From assembly GCF_001556185.1 (NCBI RefSeq), contig NZ_LSIJ01000057.1:10185-74184 (forward strand): a DNA stretch of 64,000 bases, in the 5' to 3' direction. Under the pieces are notes generated by a model. It was not told the DNA's origin. It saw only the letters and a list, made by a program, of their open reading frames with translations, and searched no databases. Positions 19,276 through 27,599 of this stretch are shown one piece after another. This stretch comes from Sphingomonas sp. CCH10-B3 (GTDB lineage: Bacteria > Pseudomonadota > Alphaproteobacteria > Sphingomonadales > Sphingomonadaceae). How positions within the stretch are numbered: position 1 is the first letter of the stretch; every line of letters begins with the position of its first letter. A program made the position numbers and the translations under genes.

Positions 19276-19859
19276 GCCTCGGCAGCGGCGAGGCGCTCAT
19301 GGAAATGTTTGCGGCACAAGGCGATATAGCGGTCATTGCCGCCGATCTCGGTCTGTGCGCCCGCCGCGACCGCGCGGCCTTCACCATCGACGCGCAAGTT
19401 CATCGTTGCCTTGGCGCCGCAATCACACACCGATTTGATCTCGACCATCTCGTCGGCGAGCGCGAGCAGCGCCGCGCTGCCGGGAAACAGATCGCCACGA
19501 AAATCGGTCCGCAGTCCATAGCAGAGCACCGGAATGCCGCGCTGGTCGGCCAGCCAGGCGAGTTGATGGACTTGCCGCGGCGACAGGAACTGGGCCTCGT
19601 CGACCAGCACGCACGCGACCGGCGCTGCCTGATGCGCAGCACCGACAATCGCAGCAAGATCGGTATCGGCATCGAACGGCATCGCCGCGCGCTCTAGCCC
19701 AATCCGCGAGGTGATGACGCCGGGCGCAAATCGCGTGTCGATCGCGGCGGTGAACAGCACCGTGCGCATGCCGCGCTCGCGATAGTTGAAATCGGCCTGC
19801 AGCAAATTGGTCGATTTGCCAGCGTTCATCGACGCATAGTAGAAATAGAGCTTGGCCAT
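19272..19859 (-). CDS. tdk: Thymidine kinase (TK1-type)
   Basis: 195 aa. Phosphorylates thymidine for salvage in the cytoplasm. P-loop YYASMNAGKSTNLLQ at the N-terminus, VDEAQFLSPRQVHQL (Walker B and catalytic Glu), YGLRTDFRGDLFPGS, and a zinc-finger pattern with CDCGAKAT and a later ALCRKHF cysteine. Its start shares one base with the rbfA stop (TGATG) and its end overlaps truB by 4 nt, so it is translated as part of the nusA-infB block, an unusual position for tdk. Confidence 0.95.
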   Translation of the reverse strand: MAKLYFYYASMNAGKSTNLLQADFNYRERGMRTVLFTAAIDTRFAPGVITSRIGLERAAMPFDADTDLAAIVGAAHQAAPVACVLVDEAQFLSPRQVHQLAWLADQRGIPVLCYGLRTDFRGDLFPGSAALLALADEMVEIKSVCDCGAKATMNLRVDGEGRAVAAGAQTEIGGNDRYIALCRKHFHERLAAAEA

Positions 19860-20269
19860 CAGCCGTGCGGATCGCGCTCACTGTCCAGATCACGCGCGAC
19901 TTTCGGATCGCGGAGCAGTGCGTCGATATGGCTGCCTTCGTCGAAGCTTTCGTCGGCGACGAACTTCAGCTTGGCGGCATATTTGGTGTTCACGCGCCGC
20001 GCGACCTCGCTCTGGAGATAAGCGGTGTTGGTGCGCAAGGCCTTGAGTACCGCGTCCTCGTCCTTGCCGAGCAGCGGCTTCACGAACGCGGTCGCGTGGC
20101 GCAGATCGGGCGACATGCGGACTTCGGTGACGGAGACGAGATGCTTCGCCAGCGTCTCGTCATGCACGTCGCCACGCGCAAGAATGTCAGACAGTGCATG
20201 CCGCACCTGCTCGCCGACACGCAGCACGCGGACGGAACGGTCCTGAGGAGTTTCGGTGGGTTTCAACAT
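19859..20269 (-). CDS. rbfA: 30S ribosome-binding factor A
   Basis: 136 aa. Cold-inducible 16S rRNA processing/assembly factor. Family blocks: [72 protein letters not shown]. Start ATG 20269: a dispersed palindrome (20275-20378) ends directly upstream and its GGGAGGGGAGG edge supplies the only Shine-Dalgarno sequence, 3-10 nt from the ATG. The frame stays open into the palindrome, but residues from there (SRKREG) are repeat-derived and not RbfA. Between infB and tdk. Confidence 0.95.
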   Translation of the reverse strand: MLKPTETPQDRSVRVLRVGEQVRHALSDILARGDVHDETLAKHLVSVTEVRMSPDLRHATAFVKPLLGKDEDAVLKALRTNTAYLQSEVARRVNTKYAAKLKFVADESFDEGSHIDALLRDPKVARDLDSERDPHG

Positions 20270-20274
20270 GCGCC

Positions 20275-20378
20275 TCCCCTCCCGCTTGCGGGAGGGGCCG
20301 GGGGTGGGCGCTCCGGCCAAGTTGACATTAGCCGGGGCAAGCCCACCCCCCAGCCCCCTCCCGCAAGCGGGAGGGGGA
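20275..20378. repeat. Double-palindrome element, copy A (family 2)
   Basis: Two 22-bp palindromes in mirrored order, CCCCTCCCGCTTGCGGGAGG-type at 20276-20297 and its AA-centred mirror at 20355-20376, each flanked inward by G4TGGG or CCCACCCC. About 104 bp in all. Between infB and rbfA inside an operon. Copies B and C lie at 42747-42840 and 57640-57744. Confidence 0.9.
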
Positions 20379-20383
20379 GTTGA

Positions 20384-23068
20384 TCACAACGTCCGTTCGC
20401 GCAATTCGACTTCGAAGGTTTCGAGGAAGTCGCCTGGCTTGATGTCGGTGTGGCTGAGGAACGTCACACCGCATTCCAGCCCTGCGCGCACTTCCGCCAC
20501 ATCGTCCTTGAAGCGGCGCAGCGACGCGATCTCGCCATTGTAGATGATGACATCGTTGCGCGTGATGCGGGCCTTCAAAGCCTTGCGGATGAAGCCTTCG
20601 ACGACCAGCAGACCGGCCGCGCGGCCATGCTTGCCCGCCGGGAAGACCTCGCGGATTTCGGCGCGGCCGACCACGGTTTCGAACGCTTCCGGCCCGAGTT
20701 CGCCGGCCATCCCGGCGCGGATTTCGTCGATCAGGTCATAGATCACGTCATAATATTTGAACGCGACCTTCTGGCGTTCGGCGATTTCGCGCGCCTTGGC
20801 GTTGGGGCGGACGTTGAAGCCGATGATCGGCGCGCCGCTCGCCCCCGCCAAAGTCACATCGCTTTCGGTGATGCCGCCAACGCCCGAATGCAGCACGCGC
20901 GCGCGGATGTCGGCGGTGCTGATCTTGTTGATCGACGCGACGATCGCCTCGACCGATCCTTGCGTATCGGCCTTGACCACCAGCGGATATTCGATCGCCT
21001 GCTTCTCCTTGAGCGCCGAGAACATGCTCTCGAGGCTGGCGGGCGCCGCTGTCGTGCGCTTTTGGGTGATGACCGACTGGCGATAGGCCGCGACTTCGCG
21101 CGCCTTGGCCTCGTTCTCGACGACCTGCAGCGGATCGCCCGCCATCGGCACGCCCGACAGACCGAGTACTTCGACTGGCATTGCCGGACCGGCTTCCTTC
21201 AGTTGGCGCCCCTTGTCGTCGATCAGCGCGCGGACCTTGCCGCTTTCGGCACCGACCACGAACACATCGCCGACCTTCAGCGTACCGCGATTGACGAGGA
21301 TCGTCGCGACCGGCCCGCGCCCCTTGTCGAGCTTGGCCTCGATCACGCTGCCTTCGGCCATCCGGTCGGGATTGGCCTTCAGCTCCATCAGTTCCGCCTG
21401 AAGCTGGACCTTCTCGACCAGCTCGTCGAGCCCGGTCTTCTTCAGCGCGGAGACTTCGACATCCTGCACGTCGCCCGACAGCTCTTCGACGATCACGTCA
21501 TACTGGAGCAGCGCTTCGCGCACCTTCTGCGGGTTGGCCTCGGGCTTGTCGACCTTGTTGATCGCGACGATCATCGGCACGTTGGCGGCCTTGGTGTGGT
21601 TGATCGCCTCCACCGTCTGCGGCTTCAGCCCGTCGTCGGCGGCGACCACCAGGATCACGATATCGGTAACATTGGCGCCGCGCGCGCGCATTTCGGTGAA
21701 CGCCTCGTGGCCGGGGGTGTCGAGGAAAGTGATCTTGGACTTGTCCTTCAGCGTCACCTGATAGGCGCCGATATGCTGGGTAATGCCGCCGGCTTCGCCG
21801 CGCACCACATCAGTGCCACGCAGCGCATCGAGCAGCGACGTCTTGCCGTGATCGACATGGCCCATGATCGTCACGACCGGCGGACGCGGCAGCAGCGCAT
21901 CCTCGGGATCGTCGCCGGTCTGAAGCGCGAGTTCGGCATCGGCATCGGTCACGCGCGTGATGTTGTGGCCGAATTCGGTCACCAGCAGTTCGGCGGTGTC
22001 CTGATCGATCGTTGCGTTGATCGTGACGGGCATGCCCATCTTGAACAGCGCCTTGACCAGATCGGCGCCCTTTTCGGCCATGCGGTTGGCGAGTTCCTGC
22101 ACGGTGATCGCCTCGGGCACGACAACGTCGCGAACCTGCTTCGGCTGCGCCTCGCGCGGGCCGAAGTGGCGCTTTTCCTTTTCACGGGCACGCTTGAGCG
22201 CGGCGAGCGAACGCGCACGCGCGCCATCGCCGTCGTTGAGCGCGCGGTTGACGGTCAGCTTGCCTGACTGGCGACGGTCGTCCACCCCCTTGCGGTCGCG
22301 GGTCGGGCGCGCGGGCGGCTCCGACGAGGCCGGGCGCTTGTTCGGACCGAGATTGCCCCCGGCATTGGCCCCGGCATTGCCGCTGCCCGCCGGGCTTGCC
22401 TGAGGGGCGGCGGCAGGAGCGGCGGCGGCTGCCGGCGCAGGCTCCGGCGCCCGCACCGGCTGCGGTCGCTCAGGGCGCGGCACCGGCGTAAAGCGGCGCG
22501 GCGCGGGCAGATTGACGTCGGGCGCAAGCACCAGCGGCTCGGGCGCCGCCGGCTCGGGCGCGGCTTCGACGGGCGCCGGGGCAGGCGCAGGAGGCGCTTC
22601 CTCGACCACTGACGGCGGCGACGCTTGCTCGGCCTTGCGCGCTTCCTCGGCGCGGCGGCGTTCTTCCTCGATCGCTTCCTGACGCTCGCGCTCCTCGCGG
22701 CGGCGCGATTCTTCGGCGGCCTGCAGGCGTGCTTCTTCGGCTTCGCGCAACAGCTTCGCCTGCAACTCCTGGCGCGACAACAGGCTGTCGGCGGGCTTGC
22801 GCGCCGGTGGCGGCGGCGCAGGCTGCTGCGGCGCCGGCGCGCGGGCGGCAGGTTCAGGGGCGGCAACCTGTTCCTCGACCATCGCCTCGCCCTCGCCGGG
22901 GCGGCCGAGGACACGGCGGCGCTTCACTTCGACCACGACGGTGTTCGACCGGCCGTGGCTGAAGCTCTGCTTCACCTTGCCGGTTTCGACCGTGCGCTTC
23001 AGGCCCAGCGGCGCGCGCATGCCCAGTTTCGGCTTTTCGTTGTCGGTATCGCTCATCAGGTCGCTCAA
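20384..23068 (-). CDS. infB: Translation initiation factor IF-2
   Basis: 894 aa GTPase that positions initiator tRNA on the 30S subunit. N-terminal IF2 segment ([20 protein letters not shown]), then a charged and Ala/Pro-rich linker (about 60-290, including the [15 protein letters not shown] coiled-coil-like part), a second IF2_N region, and the G domain: GHVDHGKTS (about 400), DTPGHEAF (about 447), NKVDKPEA (about 501). C-terminal domains end LELRERTL-like with [20 protein letters not shown]. Length is typical of alphaproteobacteria. Starts 5 nt after the YlxR gene. Confidence 0.98.
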   Translation of the reverse strand: MSDLMSDTDNEKPKLGMRAPLGLKRTVETGKVKQSFSHGRSNTVVVEVKRRRVLGRPGEGEAMVEEQVAAPEPAARAPAPQQPAPPPPARKPADSLLSRQELQAKLLREAEEARLQAAEESRRREERERQEAIEEERRRAEEARKAEQASPPSVVEEAPPAPAPAPVEAAPEPAAPEPLVLAPDVNLPAPRRFTPVPRPERPQPVRAPEPAPAAAAAPAAAPQASPAGSGNAGANAGGNLGPNKRPASSEPPARPTRDRKGVDDRRQSGKLTVNRALNDGDGARARSLAALKRAREKEKRHFGPREAQPKQVRDVVVPEAITVQELANRMAEKGADLVKALFKMGMPVTINATIDQDTAELLVTEFGHNITRVTDADAELALQTGDDPEDALLPRPPVVTIMGHVDHGKTSLLDALRGTDVVRGEAGGITQHIGAYQVTLKDKSKITFLDTPGHEAFTEMRARGANVTDIVILVVAADDGLKPQTVEAINHTKAANVPMIVAINKVDKPEANPQKVREALLQYDVIVEELSGDVQDVEVSALKKTGLDELVEKVQLQAELMELKANPDRMAEGSVIEAKLDKGRGPVATILVNRGTLKVGDVFVVGAESGKVRALIDDKGRQLKEAGPAMPVEVLGLSGVPMAGDPLQVVENEAKAREVAAYRQSVITQKRTTAAPASLESMFSALKEKQAIEYPLVVKADTQGSVEAIVASINKISTADIRARVLHSGVGGITESDVTLAGASGAPIIGFNVRPNAKAREIAERQKVAFKYYDVIYDLIDEIRAGMAGELGPEAFETVVGRAEIREVFPAGKHGRAAGLLVVEGFIRKALKARITRNDVIIYNGEIASLRRFKDDVAEVRAGLECGVTFLSHTDIKPGDFLETFEVELRERTL

Positions 23069-23073
23069 AGTCC

Positions 23074-23817
23074 TCAGATATTCTCAGTCGTATCGCACGG
23101 CGCATCGCCACGCCGGTCCGTGGTCGACGCCGTTGCGCCTTGCGAAGACGTTTCGCAAGCCGCGCTCACCAGCTCAGGTCCGATGTAATGCAGCCAGCGG
23201 TCGAGCGCGGAGCGCAACCGCCCAGCGGCGCCGGGGTCGGTAATTCCGATATGTACCACGTTCTCGCGGCCCAGCGCCATCGACAATATAGCGCGCGCCA
23301 GCGGGACCGCTACCCCACGCTGGCCGGAGCCTTCGGCATCGTTGCCGACTCGCCATGCCTGGTCGAGCTTGCGCGAGCCATCGGCGCCTGCGTCGGAAGC
23401 GTGGAGCAGCAAATGGAGCAGACCGCTGCGCGCTGCCTTGTCGATCCGCTCATGGCCGATCACGACATGGCCGGCCTTGGCTTCCAGTCCCAGCCGGTCG
23501 AGCAGCTGGCGCTCGAGCTGCGCTGCAATCATCGCGGGCAGATCGGGCGGCAGGGTGAAAGCGCCCGTCTTGAACGCCCGCGTCAACACGCCATTCAGCT
23601 TGCCCTTGGCGAGCGCCTTTTCGAGTTCGGCGCGCGGCACGCCGATCCACGCGCCACGCCCCGGCGCCTTGGCGCGGACGTCGGGCAGCACTTGCCCCTC
23701 CGGCCCCAAAGCGAGGCGGATCAGAATGTCGCGTGCCGCGCGGTCACCCGACAGGATGCACTTGCGGACCGGGCCGTCGATGTCGGACGTCAGCGGCTCA
23801 TTGTGAGGATTCCGCAT
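23074..23817 (-). CDS. YlxR-family RNA-binding protein with L7Ae-like C-terminal domain
   Basis: 247 aa. The N-terminal DUF448/YlxR domain (about 12-90) has the signature RKCILSGDRAARD and KAPGRGAWIGVP; the C-terminal half (about 105-200) resembles the L7Ae/L30e-type fold (KAGHVVIGHERIDKAARSGLLHLLLHASDAG). YlxR sits between nusA and infB in many bacteria and binds RNA; in B. subtilis it affects transcription of housekeeping genes. The start ATG 23817 overlaps the nusA end by 20 nt. Longer upstream frame is the nusA antiphase and is rejected. Confidence 0.9.
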   Translation of the reverse strand: MRNPHNEPLTSDIDGPVRKCILSGDRAARDILIRLALGPEGQVLPDVRAKAPGRGAWIGVPRAELEKALAKGKLNGVLTRAFKTGAFTLPPDLPAMIAAQLERQLLDRLGLEAKAGHVVIGHERIDKAARSGLLHLLLHASDAGADGSRKLDQAWRVGNDAEGSGQRGVAVPLARAILSMALGRENVVHIGITDPGAAGRLRSALDRWLHYIGPELVSAACETSSQGATASTTDRRGDAPCDTTENI

Positions 23818-25417
23818 GCGCGTCCTCCTCGGGCTCGGCGCCCGCTTCGTCGGCAAACCAGTGCGCACGCGCGGCCATGATGATCTCGTTGCCCTGGTCT
23901 TCGCTGAGGTTGTACTCGGCAAGCACGCCGCCCTTGTCCTCGCTGCGCTTGGTGTCGGCGTCGTTGCGGCGGCGCGGCTCCTGGCGCTTCTTCTGGACGA
24001 GTTCGTCGGTCGCGAGATCGGCGAGATCGTCGAGCGTCTTGATCCCCGCCTTGCCAAGCGTGACGAGCATCGCTTCGGTCAGATAGGGCATCGTCGCGAG
24101 CTCATCCTCGACGCCGAGTTCGCGACGCAGATTGCGATTGGCTTCCTCGCGCCGGTCGAGCGCTTCGGTCGCGCGGTTCTGCAGCTCGGCGGCGATCTCG
24201 TCGTCGAGCCCCTCGATCGAGGCGATTTCGTCGAGCTCGACATAAGCGACCTCCTCGAGGCTGCCGAAGCCTTCGGCGACCAGCAGCTGCGACAGCGTTT
24301 CGTCGACGTCGAGTTCGTTCTGGAACATTTCCGACCGCTCGACGAATTCGCGCTGGCGCTTCTCGCTCGCATCGGCCTCGGTCAGGATATCGATCGCCTT
24401 GCCGGTCAACTGCGACGCGAGTCGTACATTCTGGCCGCGCCGACCGATCGCGAGGCTCAACTGATCGTCGGGCACCACCACTTCGATACGGTCTTCTTCC
24501 TCGTCGATCACGACGCGGCTGACGTTGGCAGGCTGGAGCGCGTTGACGACGAAGGTCGCGGTGTCGGGCGACCAGGGGATGATGTCGATCTTCTCGCCCT
24601 GCATTTCCTGCACCACCGCCTGCACGCGGCTGCCCTTCATGCCGACGCAGGCACCGACGGGATCGATCGAGCTGTCATGGCTGATCACGCCGATCTTGGC
24701 GCGGCTGCCCGGGTCGCGCGCGGCCGCCTTGATCTCGATGATGCCGTCGTAGATCTCGGGCACTTCCTGCGCGAACAGCTTCTTCATGAAATCGGGGTGC
24801 GCGCGCGACAGGAAGATCTGCGGCCCGCGGTTCTCGCGCCGCACCGACAGGATCAGGCTGCGGACGCGGTCGTTGACGCGCACGACTTCGCGCGGGATCT
24901 GCTGGTCGCGGCGGATGACGCCTTCGGCGCGGCCGAGATCGACGACGACATGGCCGAATTCGACGCGCTTGACGACGCCGGTGATGATCTCACCCATCCG
25001 GTCCTTGAATTCTTCGAACTGGCGCTCGCGTTCGGCATCGCGGACCTTCTGGAAGATCACTTGCTTGGCTGCCTGCGCGGCGATGCGGCCGAATTCGATC
25101 GGCGGCAGCGGATCGACGATGAAGTCGCCGACGACCGAGCCGGGCTGAAGCTTCTGCGCTTCCTTCAGGTTTACCTGCTTGAAATAGTCGTCGACGGCCT
25201 CGACCACTTCGACGACGCGCCACAGCCGCAAGTCGCCGGTCTGCGGGTCGAGCTTGGCGCGAATGTCGTTCTCGGCGCCATAGCGGGCGCGCGCGGCGCG
25301 CTGGATCGCGTCTTCCATCGCCTCGATCACGATCATGCGATCGATCAGCTTTTCCTTCGCAACCGCATCGGCGATCGCGATCAGTTCGGCCTTGTTGGCG
25401 GAAATGGCAGTGGCCAT
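23798..25417 (-). CDS. nusA: Transcription termination/antitermination protein NusA
   Basis: 539 aa. Binds RNA polymerase and RNA. NusA N-terminal domain (about 10-130, KEKLIDRMIVIEAMEDAIQRAARARYG), S1 domain (about 135-200, GEIITGVVKRVEFGHVVVDLGRAEGV), tandem KH (VGACVGMKGSRVQAVVQEMQ; SLAIGRRGQNVRLASQLTG), then two helix-hairpin-helix-like repeats (LLVAEGFGSLEEVAYVELDE; ...MLVTLGKAGIKTLDDLADL), and an acidic tail. Its ATG shares one base with the rimP stop. Second gene of the operon. Confidence 0.98.
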   Translation of the reverse strand: MATAISANKAELIAIADAVAKEKLIDRMIVIEAMEDAIQRAARARYGAENDIRAKLDPQTGDLRLWRVVEVVEAVDDYFKQVNLKEAQKLQPGSVVGDFIVDPLPPIEFGRIAAQAAKQVIFQKVRDAERERQFEEFKDRMGEIITGVVKRVEFGHVVVDLGRAEGVIRRDQQIPREVVRVNDRVRSLILSVRRENRGPQIFLSRAHPDFMKKLFAQEVPEIYDGIIEIKAAARDPGSRAKIGVISHDSSIDPVGACVGMKGSRVQAVVQEMQGEKIDIIPWSPDTATFVVNALQPANVSRVVIDEEEDRIEVVVPDDQLSLAIGRRGQNVRLASQLTGKAIDILTEADASEKRQREFVERSEMFQNELDVDETLSQLLVAEGFGSLEEVAYVELDEIASIEGLDDEIAAELQNRATEALDRREEANRNLRRELGVEDELATMPYLTEAMLVTLGKAGIKTLDDLADLATDELVQKKRQEPRRRNDADTKRSEDKGGVLAEYNLSEDQGNEIIMAARAHWFADEAGAEPEEDAHAESSQ

Positions 25418-25995
25418 CAGTCTTTTTCCTCGGTCAGTTCGGCGCCTTCGGGCGCATCGTTTTCGGGTTCGAATTCATCGGCGCCTTCGGCGGAAAGCGG
25501 CCGGGTGGCGGCAAGCAATTTGTCGGTGAACAGCAACTTCGCGTCGGCGACCTGATCAAAGCCGATCGTCATCACCGCATGCTTCTTCACGTCGATCGAA
25601 ATCCGGCCATCGGTCACGCCAAGCAGCACGCCGGTCAGCTGCTTGCGGTTGTCGATCGGCGCGGCCAGGTGGATGCGGGCCTCGTGCCCCTTCCAGTCCT
25701 CGAAATCCTTGAGCCGGGTCAGCGGACGGTCGATGCCGGGCGAGCTGACCTCGAGCCGGTAAGCCTCCTCGATCGGGTCGCGGCCCTCGGCTTCGAGCGC
25801 GTCGAACACGTCCGAAATCCGCCGCGACAGATCGGCGCAATCGTCAATCGTCAACTGGCGCGTCGTCGGGCGCTCGGCCATCACCTGCAACGTCAGGTCG
25901 CCTGCACCGCCGAACATCTTGACGCGCACCAGATCGAAGCCCAGCGCTTTCGCCTCGGGTTCGATGAGTGCCGTCAGTCGGGCGATATCCGCCAA
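25417..25995 (-). CDS. rimP: Ribosome maturation factor RimP, TTG start
   Basis: 192 aa. Needed for 30S assembly. N-terminal domain LIEPEAKALGFDLVRVKMFG, DCADLSRRISDVFDA, YRLEVSSPGIDRPLTRLKDF; C-terminal domain HLAAPIDNRKQLTGVLLG. I place the start at TTG 25995: it gives the usual N-terminus (xADIARLTALIEPE), and GGAGAG lies 6 nt upstream. Upstream in-frame ATGs (26115, 26082) overlap the promoter (26087-26115); ATG 26082 would be leaderless. Acidic C-terminal tail of about 25 residues. First gene of the block. Confidence 0.93.
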   Translation of the reverse strand: MADIARLTALIEPEAKALGFDLVRVKMFGGAGDLTLQVMAERPTTRQLTIDDCADLSRRISDVFDALEAEGRDPIEEAYRLEVSSPGIDRPLTRLKDFEDWKGHEARIHLAAPIDNRKQLTGVLLGVTDGRISIDVKKHAVMTIGFDQVADAKLLFTDKLLAATRPLSAEGADEFEPENDAPEGAELTEEKD

Positions 25996-26086
25996 GCCAG
26001 TCTCTCCACACGCACAAGCCAACCGCGCCGCCGACCCTATGGGGCCGACCTCCGCAGCGTTACCGATGTAGAGAAAGCGCATTGCC

Positions 26087-26115
26087 TCTATAGGCGTAGC
26101 GCGCGATGCTGGCAA
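26087..26115 (-). promoter_or_regulatory. Near-consensus sigma-70 promoter of the rimP-nusA-infB operon
   Basis: Minus strand: -35 TTGCCA (26115-26110), exactly 17 nt, -10 TATAGA (26092-26087). Predicted transcript start near 26080 gives an approximately 85-nt leader to the TTG start of rimP. It is the best-matching promoter I can see in the window. Confidence 0.7.
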
Positions 26116-26178
26116 GCATCCACTCGGGCAGCGATGCGTTGTTGCCCGGTCACGCCATTAGCCGGAGCCGTCACGCCC

Positions 26179-27309
26179 ATGCGTTCTGCCCTTCTCCCCC
26201 TCGCCCTGATCGCCTGTGCTGGCAACAGCGCCGAACCCGCCGCCAGCGCTGATCGCCCCTTCACCACCACCGTTATTGCCGATTTCGACGCGCCCTGGGC
26301 GATGACGTTCCTGCCCGATGGGCGGATGCTGGTGACCGAGAAGAAGGGGCAGCTCTTGCTCGTCTCCGCCGACGGCAAGGACCGGCAGGTGGTGAGCGGC
26401 ACGCTGCCGGTCGACAGCGTCGGGCAAGGCGGGCTGATGGATGTCGTGCTCGCACCGGGATTCGCGAAGAACCGCCTCGTCTATTTCAGCTTTTCCGAAA
26501 GCGGCGCGGGCGGCAAGGGCGTCGCGCTCGCGCGCGGCAAGCTGGTCGAACAGCCTACGCTCGCGCTTGAGGGCGTCGAGGTGCTTCACCGCGCGACGCC
26601 CTATCTCTCCGGCAACGGCCATTATTCGGGCCGCATCGCCTTTTCGCCCGACGGCAAATATCTGTTCTACGCCAATGGCGAGCGTCAGAAATTCACCCCG
26701 GCGCAAGACCCCAAAATGTCACTCGGCAAGGTGCTGCGGCTGACGTTCGACGGCAAACCCGCCCCCGGCAATCCGCTCGCGGCGCAGGGTTTTGATCCCG
26801 CGATCTGGAGCTATGGCCACCGCAACATCCTCGGCCTCGCCTTCGATGCGCAGGGGCGGCTGTGGGAGCAGGAAATGGGCCCCGAAGGCGGCGACGAAGT
26901 CAATCTGATCGAGCCGGGCAAGAATTACGGCTGGCCGCGCGTCTCCTATGGCCGCAATTACGGCGCGCCCACTGACGACATTCCCGACCACGCACCGGGC
27001 GACGGCTTTGAACCGCCCAAGGTCTGGTGGAACCCGGTGATCTCGCCGGGCGGGCTGATGATCTATTCGGGCAAAATGTTCCCGCAGTGGCGCGGCGACG
27101 CCTTCATCGGCGGGCTGTCGAGCAAGGCGCTGGTCCGCGTGGACCTCAACGGCGCGACTGCCGCCAAGGGCGACCAATGGGACATGGGCGCACGCATCCG
27201 CGAAGTCGAACAAGGCCCCGACGGCGCGATCTGGCTGCTGGAGGATGGCGGCCGCGGGTCGACGGGGCGGCTGCTGAAGCTGACGGCAGTGCGAAGCGCC
27301 CGTAACTGA
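26179..27309 (+). CDS. PQQ-dependent sugar dehydrogenase (soluble aldose dehydrogenase type), lipoprotein
   Basis: 376 aa. Six-bladed beta-propeller of the GDH/Asd (YliI) family that oxidises aldose sugars in the periplasm using PQQ. Signal MRSALLPLALIACAG contains a lipobox (LIAC, Cys 13). Family motifs: APWAMTFLPDGRMLVTEK, QGGLMDVVLAPGF, NGHYSGRIAFSPDGK, SYGHRNILGLAFDAQGRLWEQEMGPEGGDEVN, NYGWPRVSYG and PKVWWNPVISPGGLMIY; the His in GHYSGR and HRN pair match PQQ-site residues of the family. No PQQ synthesis genes nearby. Divergent from rimP; only 183 bp separate them. Start chosen for the signal peptide. Confidence 0.88.
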   Translation: MRSALLPLALIACAGNSAEPAASADRPFTTTVIADFDAPWAMTFLPDGRMLVTEKKGQLLLVSADGKDRQVVSGTLPVDSVGQGGLMDVVLAPGFAKNRLVYFSFSESGAGGKGVALARGKLVEQPTLALEGVEVLHRATPYLSGNGHYSGRIAFSPDGKYLFYANGERQKFTPAQDPKMSLGKVLRLTFDGKPAPGNPLAAQGFDPAIWSYGHRNILGLAFDAQGRLWEQEMGPEGGDEVNLIEPGKNYGWPRVSYGRNYGAPTDDIPDHAPGDGFEPPKVWWNPVISPGGLMIYSGKMFPQWRGDAFIGGLSSKALVRVDLNGATAAKGDQWDMGARIREVEQGPDGAIWLLEDGGRGSTGRLLKLTAVRSARN

Positions 27310-27361
27310 GCGGGCGCGGCATCGGCGACTTCGGTGTCAGCCGATTTCGCCCGAATGTTTG

Positions 27362-27390
27362 TTGACCCCGCAAATCGAGATTCGTTAGGC
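27362..27390 (+). promoter_or_regulatory. Possible promoter of the 49-aa peptide gene
   Basis: TTGACC at 27362-27367 is a good -35; the hexamer 17 nt further (TTAGGC) is a weak -10. It lies 30-58 nt before the small gene. Tentative. Confidence 0.3.
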
Positions 27391-27419
27391 TCGTGGCACC
27401 AAACAGCGAGGGGGTAAAG

Positions 27420-27569
27420 ATGACCGGCGAGATACCCGACGGGGCGATTAGCATGGCTCCAAGCGCGCGACCCGAGTGGATCAAGCCCGAAATCGATGTC
27501 CTCGAAGCAAGCGTGGCCGAGTTCGGTTTTCCCAACCGACCGGAAGGGGCGTTTGCCGAGGGCAGTTAA
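27420..27569 (+). CDS. Orphan 49-aa peptide, RiPP-precursor-like
   Basis: Small gene, not similar to any protein I can name. ATG 27420 is preceded by GAGGGGG at 5 nt, a strong ribosome site. The peptide is acidic, has no Cys and no membrane segment. Its middle reads PEWIKPEIDVLEASVAEFG: the spacing W-x-x-P-x-I-x-x-L resembles the Y-x-x-P-x-L leader motif bound by recognition elements of lasso-peptide and related pathways. A Gly/Phe/Pro/Glu-containing tail (FGFPNRPEGAFAEGS) would be the core. No cyclase, protease or recognition protein lies nearby, so this is a suggestion only; it may also be a free-standing small protein. The gap 27310-27600 contains nothing else. Confidence 0.55.
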   Translation: MTGEIPDGAISMAPSARPEWIKPEIDVLEASVAEFGFPNRPEGAFAEGS

Positions 27570-27599
27570 GTGCTCGACCGCAGCACATTGCGGCGGTCG

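Noticed and set aside
20270..20320. RbfA N-terminal extension ([15 protein letters not shown]...)
   Set aside because: The added residues are encoded by the dispersed palindrome; the RbfA family begins near 20269.
20450..22267. A 605-codon frame opposite infB
   Set aside because: Antisense shadow of a clear IF-2 gene.
23816..25555. A 579-codon frame opposite nusA
   Set aside because: Antisense shadow; no domains.
26000..26115. A tRNA gene upstream of rimP, as in E. coli (metY)
   Set aside because: I could find no cloverleaf or T-loop sequence; the region holds a promoter and leader.
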